64,000 nt of DNA, taken from contig NZ_CP043627.1 of assembly GCF_016804325.1 (NCBI RefSeq), forward strand, positions 6,665,001 through 6,729,000. The letters run 5' to 3'. The position numbers and the translations under genes were made by a program. Under the pieces are notes generated by a model. That model saw only the letters and a program-made list of their open reading frames with translations. It ran no database searches and was not told the origin of the DNA. The DNA comes from Methylobacterium aquaticum. GTDB lineage: Bacteria > Pseudomonadota > Alphaproteobacteria > Rhizobiales > Beijerinckiaceae. This document shows, piece after piece, positions 43,619 through 52,584 of the stretch (position 1 is the stretch's first letter; each line of letters begins with the position of its first letter).

Positions 43619-44678
43619 CCTGGAGCCCGCAGCAGGAGACCGCGATCAAGGCGGTCAAGTCCTGGCTCAAGGCCAAGGACGGTCCGCAGGTGTTCCGCCT
43701 GTTCGGCTACGCCGGCACCGGCAAAACCACCCTGGCGCAGGAGATGGCCCGGGGCGTGAAGGGCAAGGTGCTGTTCGGCGCCTTCACCGGCAAGGCGGCG
43801 CTCGTGCTCCGCCGCAAGGGCTGCCAGGGCGCCTCGACCATCCACTCGATGATCTATCAGGTCGAGGAGGGCCCCAGCAGTGGGAGCCGAAGTTCCGGCT
43901 CAACCCGCTCAGCGTGGTCAAGGACGCGAAGCTCGTCGTGATCGACGAGTGCTCCATGGTCGGCGAGGAGCTCGGGCGCGACCTGCTCTCCTTCGGCGCC
44001 AAGGTGCTCGTGCTCGGTGACCCGAGGCCGCTGCCGGAATGGCTGCTCGGCGCCTACGTCCGGTGGAACGACGGCTTCGTGAACTCGCCTGACCTGTGGC
44101 TGCAAGCCGATCGCGATCTGCGCTCGTGGGAGGGCCAGTCGTTCGTTCGCGAGGGGCAGTCGCTTGTCGCCCGCCACGCCGACGGCCGCGTGCATCTCTG
44201 GGGCTTCCAGGGCGAGTTCAGCGAGACCGAGCAGACCCGCTACGCCGACGGCAAGGCCGAGAAGTTCACGATCCCGGCCACGCCGCCCAGCGAGGGGTGC
44301 GGCGGCTGGCCCGTCGACTGCCTGATGGCGGAAGGTCCATACGCCGGGCGTCTCGTCAGGATCAGGGGGCCGTGGGGAATCGGGCAGCCGGCCGGCTACG
44401 TCGATGCCCACTACGTCGTCCGCACGCCGGCGATCGTGGCGGGTGCTCAGAGCTACCAGGAGCAGATCGGGCTCGCCGGTCTCGGCATCATCGACGACCT
44501 GTTCCTGCGCGTCGTGGCGGCGTTCCTGCCGGAGTGCCGCGTCGCCCGGGTTTCCCGCCTCGGCTGGCTTGATCGCCTGGAGGTCGCCAAGCGCGAATGG
44601 GACGCGCCGAAGACCGTCCTGAACGACCGCAAGGTGGTCGAGTACCAGGCGTCCATGGTGCGGGGTGCCGCCCGATGA
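43615..44678 (+). pseudogene. RecD-like phage helicase remnant, frameshifted and fused
   Basis: From GTG 43615: SPQQETAIKAVKSWL, Walker A FGYAGTGKTTLAQEM and FTGKAALVLRRKGC mark a superfamily 1 RecD-like helicase. Near 43872-43875 one C seems missing: the reading then leaves frame, while the next frame continues QQWEPKFRLNPLSVV and the Walker B VIDECSMVGEELGRD and LVLGDP. Directly after GDP (about 44025) the helicase sequence ends and an unrelated stretch continues in frame to the stop at 44678 (for example AGRLVRIRGPWGIGQPAGYV). Motifs III-VI are absent, so helicase activity is lost. The fused part is unrecognised and may itself be a truncated gene. Confidence 0.65.
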
Positions 44679-44875
44679 CCCAGCCCGCCACCCAGCCGGA
44701 ATGCCCCACCAAGCCCCGTGGCTCGCCCACCAGCGGCATCCGCCCCGCCGAGGTCGTCATACCCTTACCGCCGGTCGGAGGCGTCTCCTACGCCTTCCAG
44801 GGCGGATTCCTCATCAAGGACGGGAAGCGGCAGACCGCCACCACCCCGGACAGCATGGAGAAGGCGCGTGGCTGA
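44675..44875 (+). CDS. Phage small protein
   Basis: 66 residues from ATG 44675 overlapping the upstream stop. Pro/Gly-rich with PVGGVSYAFQGGFLIKDGKR. No function recognised. Confidence 0.5.
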   Translation: MTQPATQPECPTKPRGSPTSGIRPAEVVIPLPPVGGVSYAFQGGFLIKDGKRQTATTPDSMEKARG

Positions 44876-45095
44876 GCACAGCTATCACGACCGCACCGGC
44901 GAGGATCCGGAGCAGGGCAGCGCCATCCAGGTCCGGGCGCGCCGCGGTGAAGTTGCCCTCGAGCTCGGCGTGATGCGCAACTTCGGGTCGATCGCCACGC
45001 ACGCCTGGGCGGCTCTCAGCCCGGCCGAGGCACGCGAGTTGGCCGACGATCTTCGGCGGGCTGCCGGCGAAGCGGAGGGCTCGCGCCGTGGGTGA
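44868..45095 (+). CDS. Phage small protein
   Basis: 75 residues from GTG 44868, overlapping the upstream gene by eight bases. Contains VALELGVMRNFGSIATHAWA and an Ala/Arg-rich helical end (LSPAEARELADDLRRAAGEA). No function recognised. Confidence 0.5.
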   Translation: MAEHSYHDRTGEDPEQGSAIQVRARRGEVALELGVMRNFGSIATHAWAALSPAEARELADDLRRAAGEAEGSRRG

Positions 45096-45336
45096 GCAAG
45101 ACCACCTCCGCCAGGCACTCGCGCTGACTACCGCCGCGCTACAGGCCGCCGTCGCATCCGGGCAGGTGCATCCGAGCGCCAAACTCACGCTGACCGGCTC
45201 GTGGGCGCATCTCGGTTCGGCCGCCGTCAGCGAGATCTTGGACCGAGCGAATGCCGCTCTTGGGGCAGCCCGCTCCACCACCGCCAACATCGACAGCCTG
45301 CCAGAGCAGCCCCGCTCCTGCGTCCCCACCCCCTGA
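45088..45336 (+). CDS. Phage small protein
   Basis: 82 residues from GTG 45088, Ala-rich and helical (LRQALALTTAALQAAVASGQ). Function unknown. Confidence 0.5.
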   Translation: MGEQDHLRQALALTTAALQAAVASGQVHPSAKLTLTGSWAHLGSAAVSEILDRANAALGAARSTTANIDSLPEQPRSCVPTP

Positions 45337-45348
45337 CCAGAGGCGATT

Positions 45349-46245
45349 ATGACCACTCACGAGAATATCGGAACGCCGGTTCAAGCAATAGAATTCGCTC
45401 TCAAAATCGATGACCATTATGACATGCGGGATTTCCTTGGCTCGTGGAATGAGGGCGACCTTACCGACTGGCCTGAGTTTCTAGAACATATCAACCTCCA
45501 GCCCGTAGATCCGGCCTGGATGGTGGAGGTGGTGAGGGAAGGGTGCGCGCAATATCTTGAAGAGATCGGCGATGAAACCAGCAACGCCGCTTATTATCGG
45601 AAAGGAGAATATGATCGATCTACGGCCTATCTATCCTGCATTAAGGCTCTCCGCCTCGCACTCTCCCGCGGTCATGTGGTGCTCGCTCCGGTCATGCCGA
45701 GCGAAGACTTCGTTTCAGAGGACGACCCGCTGTTCAACCCAATCTGGGATGTCATCAAGGGTTGGGACATCGGTGATCGCGCCAAGTACGGCGGTTACTG
45801 CGGGGCGACCGGCGATCATGTGCGGTCAATTATTCGCGCCGTTCGTTCTGCCGCTCCGGTCATGCCGAGTGAGGAGGAGATGCTTCGGGGTGCGCGGGAG
45901 GATGCGGCGCTGGCGAACGAAGCTGACGGCAACCCGCATTGGGCGACCCGCCAGAGGATGGGCAACTGTGATGATATCGAGGTTCGCGCCGCCCTCCAGG
46001 CCCGCCGCAACGTCTACGCCTCACTCGGGGCTGTAGCCGGGAAGGCAGTCTCGTCAGGTCCGGTGGGGCCTGAGGTGGATCTGCGGAGTGTCCTGACGAA
46101 GGCGTGGGAGGCTGGGTGGAACTCCACACGGGCGGCGCTTTGTCAGATGTTCTACGACGCCGACAAAGTAAAATCACTATACGAAGAAATGCGTCGCGAT
46201 GATGTCTCCGCCATCCTCGAAAACCTCAAGAGCGGGGAGGCGTGA
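45349..46245 (+). CDS. Phage hypothetical protein of mixed composition
   Basis: 298 residues. The first 100 codons are visibly lower in GC than the rest, and the phrase APVMPSE occurs twice (about residues 112 and 170), suggesting a patchwork of repeated modules. The C-terminal third (LRSVLTKAWEAGWNSTRAAL) is helical. No domain recognised. The stop overlaps the next start. Confidence 0.55.
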   Translation: MTTHENIGTPVQAIEFALKIDDHYDMRDFLGSWNEGDLTDWPEFLEHINLQPVDPAWMVEVVREGCAQYLEEIGDETSNAAYYRKGEYDRSTAYLSCIKALRLALSRGHVVLAPVMPSEDFVSEDDPLFNPIWDVIKGWDIGDRAKYGGYCGATGDHVRSIIRAVRSAAPVMPSEEEMLRGAREDAALANEADGNPHWATRQRMGNCDDIEVRAALQARRNVYASLGAVAGKAVSSGPVGPEVDLRSVLTKAWEAGWNSTRAALCQMFYDADKVKSLYEEMRRDDVSAILENLKSGEA

Positions 46246-46988
46246 TCATGGGTGAGATCCTTCGCCACAAGAAGACCGGCGGCCTGTACGAGGTGCTGCT
46301 TGGGCGCGGCGTGGTCCACTCCGACGTGCCGTTGAGCGACGATGCGCCGGTCACCGTCTGCCGGCGGATCCCTGACGGCCAGATCGTTGCCCGGTTCGGC
46401 CCGACGCCGCGGGGTAGCTTCGATGTGCTGCACCACAGTCGGTTGCAGACCGACGCGCTGATCCACGACGGCGCCGAGGTGGTCGTCTACCGCGCTGTCG
46501 GCGGTGGCCCGGTCTGGGTTCGGCGAGCGTCCGAGATGGACGACGGCCGGTTCGAGCCCGCCGAGGCGCCCCAGCTCCCATCCTCCACTCCGGAAGAGGT
46601 GGAGAGGCTGGTGGATGCGCTGATCGCGGTGGCCCAAGATGGCGCGTGGACGAACCATGACGGTGCCGCAAGTTGGGGACGAGACGAGTACGATACTGTC
46701 TATGCGAAGATTGTTGCCGCCCGCACCGCTCTCCTCTCCCACATCAGCACGGCTGGCCGGGGTGAGGGGGCTGGGGCCTCGGCTGTCATGCGGAAGGCCC
46801 TGGAATTCTACGCCGACCCAAAGAATTGGATCGATACCCCATCATGGGATGGCGATCCGGGCTGCATCACGCCCTTGGCGATCCCTATCCGCGACGAGGG
46901 GCACGGCGGCACTCCGTGCGACTGCGGAGACACGGCACGCATCGCCCTCTCCGCCGCCGACGCCACCAATCCCCAGGACCAGGAGTGA
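46242..46988 (+). CDS. Phage protein with DUF1653-like N-terminus
   Basis: 248 residues from GTG 46242 or ATG 46248. The N-terminal 70 residues (LRHKKTGGLYEVLLGRGVVH, then VVVYRA at about 82) resemble DUF1653, a small beta-rich domain. The rest includes a Cys-bearing end (GGTPCDCGDTARIALSAAD). Function unknown. Confidence 0.55.
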   Translation: MIMGEILRHKKTGGLYEVLLGRGVVHSDVPLSDDAPVTVCRRIPDGQIVARFGPTPRGSFDVLHHSRLQTDALIHDGAEVVVYRAVGGGPVWVRRASEMDDGRFEPAEAPQLPSSTPEEVERLVDALIAVAQDGAWTNHDGAASWGRDEYDTVYAKIVAARTALLSHISTAGRGEGAGASAVMRKALEFYADPKNWIDTPSWDGDPGCITPLAIPIRDEGHGGTPCDCGDTARIALSAADATNPQDQE

Positions 46989-46991
46989 GAG

Positions 46992-47717
46992 ATGACGAGC
47001 GAGCGCATCAAGGCGGTCGGCGAAAGCACGCCACCACTATCAATTGGCTTCGACATCGCGATCGCGATGTGCCGCCGGGCCGACGTGTTGGGCCATCCAT
47101 ATCCGAGCCCAGAGCTTCGGGTGTGGCTGGCCAATCAGATCACTATCGCTGTGAATGCCGCCCGGTCTTCGTCCCCCACCCCGGATGGGGTGATCAAGGA
47201 GAGGGGGGAGGACGACGCCGACCTGAACGCCCGCCTCAAAGCCGCCGGCATGTACTCCATCCCCGAAATGATGGGCGTGACGCCACTGACGCGGTGGATC
47301 GTCCAGGCCGGCATGACCGATCTCGATGCCCTCGCGACGTGGCTGGATCGGCGCGTGAGCCAGTTCCTGCGCATGAAGGCGGGGTACGAACTCGGCGACA
47401 AGGACAAGGGTGACAATCTTTACGAGTGGGTGAACGCTCATTCCGCGGCGTTCTCGGAAGTGCGGGCCAATCTCAGGGCCGTTCGTGAAGCAATAGCCGA
47501 GGCGCCCGCAAGTATAGTCCAACCCCCCTCGTCTCAGGAGAGCGGGGTAGGGGAGACCGAGGGGTCGAAGGTCACCGCATGGCTTGAGCGCCAGATCGAA
47601 ACCTCGCACCGCGACGCCGACAATCACCCTAAAGGCTCCGGCAACCGCTCGTTCTACCGCGGGCAGGCTATCGCCTACGAAAACGCCCTGAGCCTTATTG
47701 AGGAGGGCAGCCTATGA
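46992..47717 (+). CDS. Phage hypothetical protein
   Basis: 241 residues. Segments such as WVNAHSAAFSEVRANLRAVR look helical; the end NRSFYRGQAIAYENALSLIE resembles C-termini of other phage early-region proteins. No domain recognised. Confidence 0.5.
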   Translation: MTSERIKAVGESTPPLSIGFDIAIAMCRRADVLGHPYPSPELRVWLANQITIAVNAARSSSPTPDGVIKERGEDDADLNARLKAAGMYSIPEMMGVTPLTRWIVQAGMTDLDALATWLDRRVSQFLRMKAGYELGDKDKGDNLYEWVNAHSAAFSEVRANLRAVREAIAEAPASIVQPPSSQESGVGETEGSKVTAWLERQIETSHRDADNHPKGSGNRSFYRGQAIAYENALSLIEEGSL

Positions 47718-48028
47718 GATGGCATCCGAAACCGCCCTCTGCTGATTTGCCACCGTGGTTTTGGGTGCTCGCTCCTGTAACCGTGCCGGTCGTTGCGCTT
47801 TCAGCGGCTTTCGTCGCAATTATCCTAGGGGCTCTTTGGCTGAAACGTCGGGCGATCGGGCCCGTCGACGAATGGCGCCCGTGGTTTGCTTGGTATCCGG
47901 TCACGGTAGAGGATTGGCCGGACGAAGAGCGTGCTTGGCTTGAGTGGGTGGAGCGGCGATCCGCCCATCTGTTAGCTGACAACGACTATCGTCCGTCCGC
48001 TCCCCGTCCTTCCCAGAGGGAGGGGTAG
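47714..48028 (+). CDS. Phage small membrane protein
   Basis: 104 residues from ATG 47714, overlapping the previous stop. One strong hydrophobic segment (VLAPVTVPVVALSAAFVAII) then a soluble Trp-rich tail. Function unknown. Confidence 0.55.
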   Translation: MRWHPKPPSADLPPWFWVLAPVTVPVVALSAAFVAIILGALWLKRRAIGPVDEWRPWFAWYPVTVEDWPDEERAWLEWVERRSAHLLADNDYRPSAPRPSQREG

Positions 48029-48032
48029 GCCG

Positions 48033-48233
48033 ATGCGAGATCTAGACGATTTCTTGTTTGTTATGGGTATCGCGGGGTTCGTCCTTGTCTGCGCATCTCC
48101 CGACAACTCGTTTGGGTTCTGGCTCGGCCTCGCACAGCTTTTTGTCGGGTCGGTCGGTCTGATGATCCTCCGTGGTTGGCAAGGTCGTTGTCGCCGCGCC
48201 GCTCTCCAGAAAGAGGAGGAGGGACGTGGGTAA
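48033..48233 (+). CDS. Phage small membrane protein
   Basis: 66 residues with two hydrophobic segments (FLFVMGIAGFVLVCA and LGLAQLFVGSVGLMIL) and a basic tail. Function unknown. Confidence 0.5.
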   Translation: MRDLDDFLFVMGIAGFVLVCASPDNSFGFWLGLAQLFVGSVGLMILRGWQGRCRRAALQKEEEGRG

Positions 48234-48426
48234 AGAAGAAATCCTCGCCGTCGCCTCCGCCGTGCAGGGCAAGCTCGAAGAGCTTGCGGTCGGCATCATC
48301 GACCATCTCGACTTGGGCGATTGGCTCGAAGCAAACGGCCACGATGTCGTGAACGCCCTTCGGTGCGTCGCTCTTTTCCAGCCCCGAGCCACCCCCACCC
48401 AGGAGACACCCTATGTCGAGAGCTGA
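48226..48426 (+). CDS. Phage small acidic protein
   Basis: 66 residues from GTG 48226 with AGGAGGAGGGAC upstream. Helical (EEILAVASAVQGKLEELAVG). Overlaps both neighbours. Function unknown. Confidence 0.5.
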   Translation: MGKEEILAVASAVQGKLEELAVGIIDHLDLGDWLEANGHDVVNALRCVALFQPRATPTQETPYVES

Positions 48427-48934
48427 CGATCTGCTAACCCTGCTCGGGCGCATCTCTCTTGCGGAGCGAGGCGACCGCGATCTCGACAACGCGATCCACG
48501 GTGCGCTTGGGCTTGCTGGCGGCGCCACGGGCTGGACGGCGGGCCACTACACGACATCGCTGGACGCAGCAAAATGGGTCGTCGCGACTGTCCTACCGGG
48601 CTTCTGGCACTCCACAACGACCTGTTGGCGGACGGCCGATGCCGACGCGGCGCCAGACTTCACAGGCCAGCACGGCGACGACCTGCTGGCCGCCGGCTGG
48701 AGCCTTGAGGAGCACGACGCCGTGACCTTCTCGGCGGTCGTCGCGCCCGGCGGCCCGATCCACGCGGAATGCCTCGCGCTGATCGCCGCGACGCTGAAGG
48801 CGCTGATCGCCCGTGAGGGGCTGACCCCGCCATCGCCGGAGGTGCTGGCCGACCGCTGCGCTGCCCTGGCCGCCATGAAGGCTGCGCCGACCCGATCCGC
48901 CCTCATCACCCAGGAGGTCGAGAATGGCCGGTGA
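48413..48934 (+). CDS. Phage conserved hypothetical protein
   Basis: 173 residues of a family I recognise from Rhizobiales phages by HYTTSLDAAKWVV and a terminal HAECLALIAATLKALIAREG (relatives read RYTASLDAA and HAATPALALCAAALRA). No biochemical function is known. It overlaps the previous and next genes. Confidence 0.6.
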   Translation: MSRADDLLTLLGRISLAERGDRDLDNAIHGALGLAGGATGWTAGHYTTSLDAAKWVVATVLPGFWHSTTTCWRTADADAAPDFTGQHGDDLLAAGWSLEEHDAVTFSAVVAPGGPIHAECLALIAATLKALIAREGLTPPSPEVLADRCAALAAMKAAPTRSALITQEVENGR

Positions 48935-49283
48935 GATCACCGCCGAGCACATGCGCGCCTATGCGGCCGAGGAGGAGGCTCGGAAGGCCCATTCCGAGTG
49001 GATGGACCGCTTGAGCAAGGGGCTGCCAGAGTTGGCCGCCCGCGTCTTCGCCCTTCGCGGCGAGCTCTACATGGGCTGCGGCTTCCACTGGTCTTTGGAG
49101 AGCCGGTTGGGGCGGGTCATCACGATCGCCACGAATGTGGACGCCGACGTGTGGCACGGCAAGAATGCCTTCGCGAACCGCATCGTCGACAAGGTCGTGG
49201 TCAACCAGTTCTATAAGGATGTGGCGCGCATTGAGGCATCACTATGCCCCACCCCGACCCTGAAGAGGGAGGGGCAGTCGTGA
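48924..49283 (+). CDS. Phage hypothetical protein
   Basis: 119 residues. Helical N-terminus (EEEARKAHSEWMDRLSKGLP), then GRVITIATNVDADVWHGKNA. No domain recognised. Confidence 0.5.
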   Translation: MAGEITAEHMRAYAAEEEARKAHSEWMDRLSKGLPELAARVFALRGELYMGCGFHWSLESRLGRVITIATNVDADVWHGKNAFANRIVDKVVVNQFYKDVARIEASLCPTPTLKREGQS

Positions 49284-49570
49284 GCTACACCATCACGAAG
49301 ATCCGATGCTCATCTTGCATGGGCAGCGGGTTGTTTATGGACGCGCCTAGCTCTCGATGCATGTGGTGCTGTGGCTCTGGTAAACTTTCTCGCAAATCCG
49401 CTCTCCAGCTTGCGTATATCGGATACTCGTTCGCCGAGGGCGGATATATCGCTGGAGACTACAGTTTAGAGGAAATGCGGGAGAAAAGGGACGCGGCCGA
49501 ATTAGTCTACAGTCTTTTCCGTGAGACGCCACCTTGGCGCAAAATCCCGGAGCCCTCCCATGAGCGATAG
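49280..49570 (+). CDS. Phage zinc-finger-like protein
   Basis: 96 residues from GTG 49280. Paired Cys motifs CSSCMGSGLF and CMWCCGSGK mimic the CxxCxGxG repeats of DnaJ zinc fingers, followed by an acidic helical end. Lower GC than neighbours. Function unknown. Confidence 0.55.
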   Translation: MSYTITKIRCSSCMGSGLFMDAPSSRCMWCCGSGKLSRKSALQLAYIGYSFAEGGYIAGDYSLEEMREKRDAAELVYSLFRETPPWRKIPEPSHER

Positions 49571-49781
49571 CGCCAAGGCAGGGCTGCACATCCTCATAGC
49601 AGGGCTGGAGCGGCCAGATCCCGAGATGATCGCCGCAGCGTGGGACGCATGGCGCTCGCGGCACGGCGGCAAAATGGGACCGGGCCCGGCATTCGTCGAG
49701 GCGATCCAGGCAGCAAACCGGGTTTTGCTCTCCCGCGCCCGCGCCTCCGGTATCCCGGTCCAGGGAGGTGAGGAGCCGTGA
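49560..49781 (+). CDS. Phage small protein
   Basis: 73 residues from ATG 49560. Helical, with MIAAAWDAWRSRHGGKMGPG. The tail IPVQGGEEP resembles that of the XRE gene (RPAQPVQGGEDV), which may reflect shared ribosome-binding-site sequence GGTCCAGGGAGGTGAGGA. Confidence 0.5.
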   Translation: MSDSAKAGLHILIAGLERPDPEMIAAAWDAWRSRHGGKMGPGPAFVEAIQAANRVLLSRARASGIPVQGGEEP

Positions 49782-50251
49782 GCGCCACCGACGCCGAAAT
49801 CATGCAGCAGTGGAGACGCAAAATGTTCGTCGTGTTTGACTTGGACGGCACCCTGGCCCTGACCGAGCATCGGTCGCACTTCCTGAGCCGGCCCGGCAAG
49901 GACAAGGACTGGCGCGGTTTCTATGCCGCCTGCGACAAGGACCAGCCATGCCACCCGATCATCCGCACGCTGCTGGCGCTCGCCGCGACCGGCGCCGAAG
50001 TGGAGATCTGGTCCGGCCGTTCCGACGAGGTTCGTGACAAGACCACCGAATGGCTCGGCGCGCACGGGCTCGGCCACATCCCGGTCCGCACCCGGAAGCA
50101 GGGTGACCACCGCCCGGACACCGTTCTCAAGGCCGAATGGCTGGATGAGGGCCGCACGCCAGCCTTGGTCTTCGAAGACCGAACCCAGATGGTCCAGATG
50201 TATCGTGACCGCGGGATCGTCTGCTGCCAGGTCGCGCCGGGGGATTTCTGA
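49778..50251 (+). CDS. HAD-superfamily phosphatase (polynucleotide 3'-phosphatase-like)
   Basis: 157 residues from GTG 49778. The HAD motif I is VVFDLDGTLALTE, motif II VEIWSGRSDEV, Lys region LKAEWLDEG and the final acidic motif LVFEDRTQMVQ. The size and spacing match the phosphatase half of phage polynucleotide kinase, which heals DNA or RNA 3' ends. The kinase half is absent. Confidence 0.75.
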   Translation: MSATDAEIMQQWRRKMFVVFDLDGTLALTEHRSHFLSRPGKDKDWRGFYAACDKDQPCHPIIRTLLALAATGAEVEIWSGRSDEVRDKTTEWLGAHGLGHIPVRTRKQGDHRPDTVLKAEWLDEGRTPALVFEDRTQMVQMYRDRGIVCCQVAPGDF

Positions 50252-50577
50252 TGGATGCCGAGACGATCGCGGCCACCATCGCCCGCCGGATGCGTGAACT
50301 GCGCGAAGAGCGGGGTCTGTCGCTGCACGGACTCGCTGAGCGCGCAGGGCTCACCAAATCCCATGTCTGGGACCTGGAGCGCGGTGGATCGCGCAACCCG
50401 ACGATTGCCACGGCGGTCGCCATCGCGACTGCTCTCGGCGTCTCTCTCGACAATCTCGCTGGGCTGACGACGGCTCAGCCGACGCTCCATCCCGAGGCCC
50501 TGCGGATCGCCTGCGAGGTGGACGCGCTGCTCCGGGCTCGCCCCGCACAACCGGTCCAGGGAGGTGAGGATGTCTGA
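50251..50577 (+). CDS. XRE-family transcriptional regulator
   Basis: 108 residues. A helix-turn-helix from about residues 10-65: RMRELREERGLSLHGLAERA, then GLTKSHVWDLERGGSRNPTI. It is the only clear repressor-like gene in the element; it could be the lysogeny regulator, though it lies mid-operon rather than at a divergent promoter. Confidence 0.8.
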   Translation: MDAETIAATIARRMRELREERGLSLHGLAERAGLTKSHVWDLERGGSRNPTIATAVAIATALGVSLDNLAGLTTAQPTLHPEALRIACEVDALLRARPAQPVQGGEDV

Positions 50578-50965
50578 CCTCGACGCCATGCTGAAGCGCG
50601 CCGCCCAGCACAAGATGACCCCGGCCGAGCAGCACGCACAGCGCCGGTCCTGGGTGATCGGGCAGATGATGTGCTCGCGCCCGGATATGACCCGTGAGGA
50701 GGCTGAGCGGCTTGCTGATGGGGCAGTGGGACCGAACCTCGCCGCTCGTGTCGCCGAGCTTGAGGTCGAGAACACCCGGCTACGCGAAGCGCTGGAAGCC
50801 GCTGCGCACTGGCACGACAGCAAGCGGAAGTCGCTCGGCAAGCAGCCGCCGAACGCGGATCGTGACTGGCGGCGCACGCAGCACTCGTTTCAGGCCGAAG
50901 AGATCCGAGCAAGTCTCGAAGTCGCCCGCCCCACCGCCCCGGCCACAGAACAAGAGGAGGGGTAG
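50570..50965 (+). CDS. Phage coiled-coil protein
   Basis: 131 residues from ATG 50570. An alpha-helical stretch with LAARVAELEVENTRLREALE forms a likely coiled coil. No function recognised. Confidence 0.5.
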   Translation: MSDLDAMLKRAAQHKMTPAEQHAQRRSWVIGQMMCSRPDMTREEAERLADGAVGPNLAARVAELEVENTRLREALEAAAHWHDSKRKSLGKQPPNADRDWRRTQHSFQAEEIRASLEVARPTAPATEQEEG

Positions 50966-51322
50966 ATGACGCGTGCGAGCGCCAGCATGCCGAGAGCGCC
51001 CGACATCCGCTTTCGGGTCGAGCCCGGCGACGTTCCGGCCGAGAAAGCGGCGCGCCGGCTGCACCTCACGCCGGCGGCGTTCGAAGCCTGCAAGGTCCGT
51101 CTCTTCATGCGAGGCTTCCCGCGGCCCGACCCGGACACCGGGATGTACGATCTTGATGCGATCGACCAGTGGCGACGGCGGCGACACCCGTCGCTGTTCT
51201 CAGATTTGACGGCCGGCGGCGAAGCGCCGACACCTGCGACTCCGAAAGTCGATCTGGTGGAACGGGCCCGTGAAGGAGAAAGGCTGCGCCGGGAGGCCGC
51301 GAAAGGGCGGCGGCATGGTTGA
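50966..51322 (+). CDS. Putative excisionase / helix-turn-helix adaptor
   Basis: 118 residues directly before and overlapping the integrase start. A winged-helix-like stretch AEKAARRLHLTPAAFEACKV, FPRPDPDTGMYDLDAIDQWR matches the layout of small DNA-binding directionality factors (target-selection helix then a D-x-W/QW region). The assignment rests on size, fold and position. Confidence 0.55.
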   Translation: MTRASASMPRAPDIRFRVEPGDVPAEKAARRLHLTPAAFEACKVRLFMRGFPRPDPDTGMYDLDAIDQWRRRRHPSLFSDLTAGGEAPTPATPKVDLVERAREGERLRREAAKGRRHG

Positions 51323-52571
51323 CCTGCCGCGCCACATCCGCGGCCGGCCCAACCCGAGCGGCCGGATGTACTTCTCGTTCGAGAAGGGGCGTGGGACGCC
51401 TGCCGCGTGGCCGCCCGTGCCGCTGCCGTTCGACTCACAGAGCGATGAGTTCTGGCGCCGATGCCGGCAGTCCCAGGCGCTGCACGCCGAGCGCGATGGC
51501 GAGGTCTGGGCGTGGTTCTGGCTCGGCGCAGGCGGGCGTCTGCATGCACTCCCGCAGCCGCGAGGGGAGGGTGGTCCGACCGCGTTCTGGGCTGCCGTCG
51601 ACCAGGCTGAGGAGCGCGACCGGACCGCCGACGGCGAGGCGCGGCGCACCTTCGACGCGTTGATCACACTCTACATGGCACATCCTGCCTACACGAACCT
51701 CGCCGACCTCACGAAGCGCGACTACGACCGGCATCTGCGCGCGATTCGGCGAGATTGGGGCGACGTCCCCGTGTCCGACTTAACAGCGGTCAGCGCGCAG
51801 GCTGCAATCGATCTCCGCGCCGACACGCCAGCGGTGGCCCGCTACTTCCGGTCGGTTCTCTCGAAACTGCTCGCGTTCGGTGTGCCGCGCGGCTTCTGCG
51901 CGACAAACGTGGCGCGGACCACGGAGAAGGTCGAGCACGAGGTCGAGCCGCACGTCCCCTGGACGGATTGGGCCTTCGAAGCCTTCTTCGAGCACGCCCG
52001 GCCCGGGCTGCACCTCCCGGTCTACTCGGCCCTCTACACCGGCCAGCGCTCGATCGACGTGATCCCGATGGTGCGGCCAGCGAAGGGAGCCAACGCCGTC
52101 GAGCTCATCGCCCGGAAGACGGGCGCGGCGGTCTACGTCCCGATCCACAGCGAGTATCGCGAGATCCTGGAACGCACCCACATCGACCACACCGCGCTGC
52201 ACCTGCGCGAGGATGGCGAGCCATGGACGCTGGCGGCCTACCGGACCGCCTGGCAACGCGATTTCACGAGCGTCAACGCCAAGGGCCAACCGACATCGGC
52301 ATCGCCGGCGAAGAAGGCGGCTATGGCTCGCCTGCGCGAGGGCGGGTTCGTGTTCCACGGCTTGCGCAAGAACGCCGTCAACATGCTGCTCGAGGCCGGC
52401 AACACCGAGGCCGAGGTGTCGGCGATCGTCGAGATGTCCGAGCAGATGGTGCGCCACTACAGCCGCGACGTGAACAAGCGCCGGCTCGCCGTCAACGGAA
52501 TGAGGAAGCTTGAGGAGGCCTGGATTGAGACTCGGAAGAACCTGTTTGGGGACGGTTCGGCGCGGCACTGA
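51315..52571 (+). CDS. int: Tyrosine-family site-specific integrase
   Basis: 418 residues from ATG 51315. The catalytic domain carries Arg in SALYTGQRSIDVIPM, the HxxR box in FHGLRKNAVNMLLEAG, and the nucleophile Tyr in MVRHYSRDVNK. An N-terminal core-binding domain (TFDALITLYMAHPAYTNLAD onward) precedes it. It integrates the element at tRNA-Lys; its stop is about 130 bases from the right core. Confidence 0.93.
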   Translation: MVDLPRHIRGRPNPSGRMYFSFEKGRGTPAAWPPVPLPFDSQSDEFWRRCRQSQALHAERDGEVWAWFWLGAGGRLHALPQPRGEGGPTAFWAAVDQAEERDRTADGEARRTFDALITLYMAHPAYTNLADLTKRDYDRHLRAIRRDWGDVPVSDLTAVSAQAAIDLRADTPAVARYFRSVLSKLLAFGVPRGFCATNVARTTEKVEHEVEPHVPWTDWAFEAFFEHARPGLHLPVYSALYTGQRSIDVIPMVRPAKGANAVELIARKTGAAVYVPIHSEYREILERTHIDHTALHLREDGEPWTLAAYRTAWQRDFTSVNAKGQPTSASPAKKAAMARLREGGFVFHGLRKNAVNMLLEAGNTEAEVSAIVEMSEQMVRHYSRDVNKRRLAVNGMRKLEEAWIETRKNLFGDGSARH

Positions 52572-52584
52572 CCGCCTACGCACC

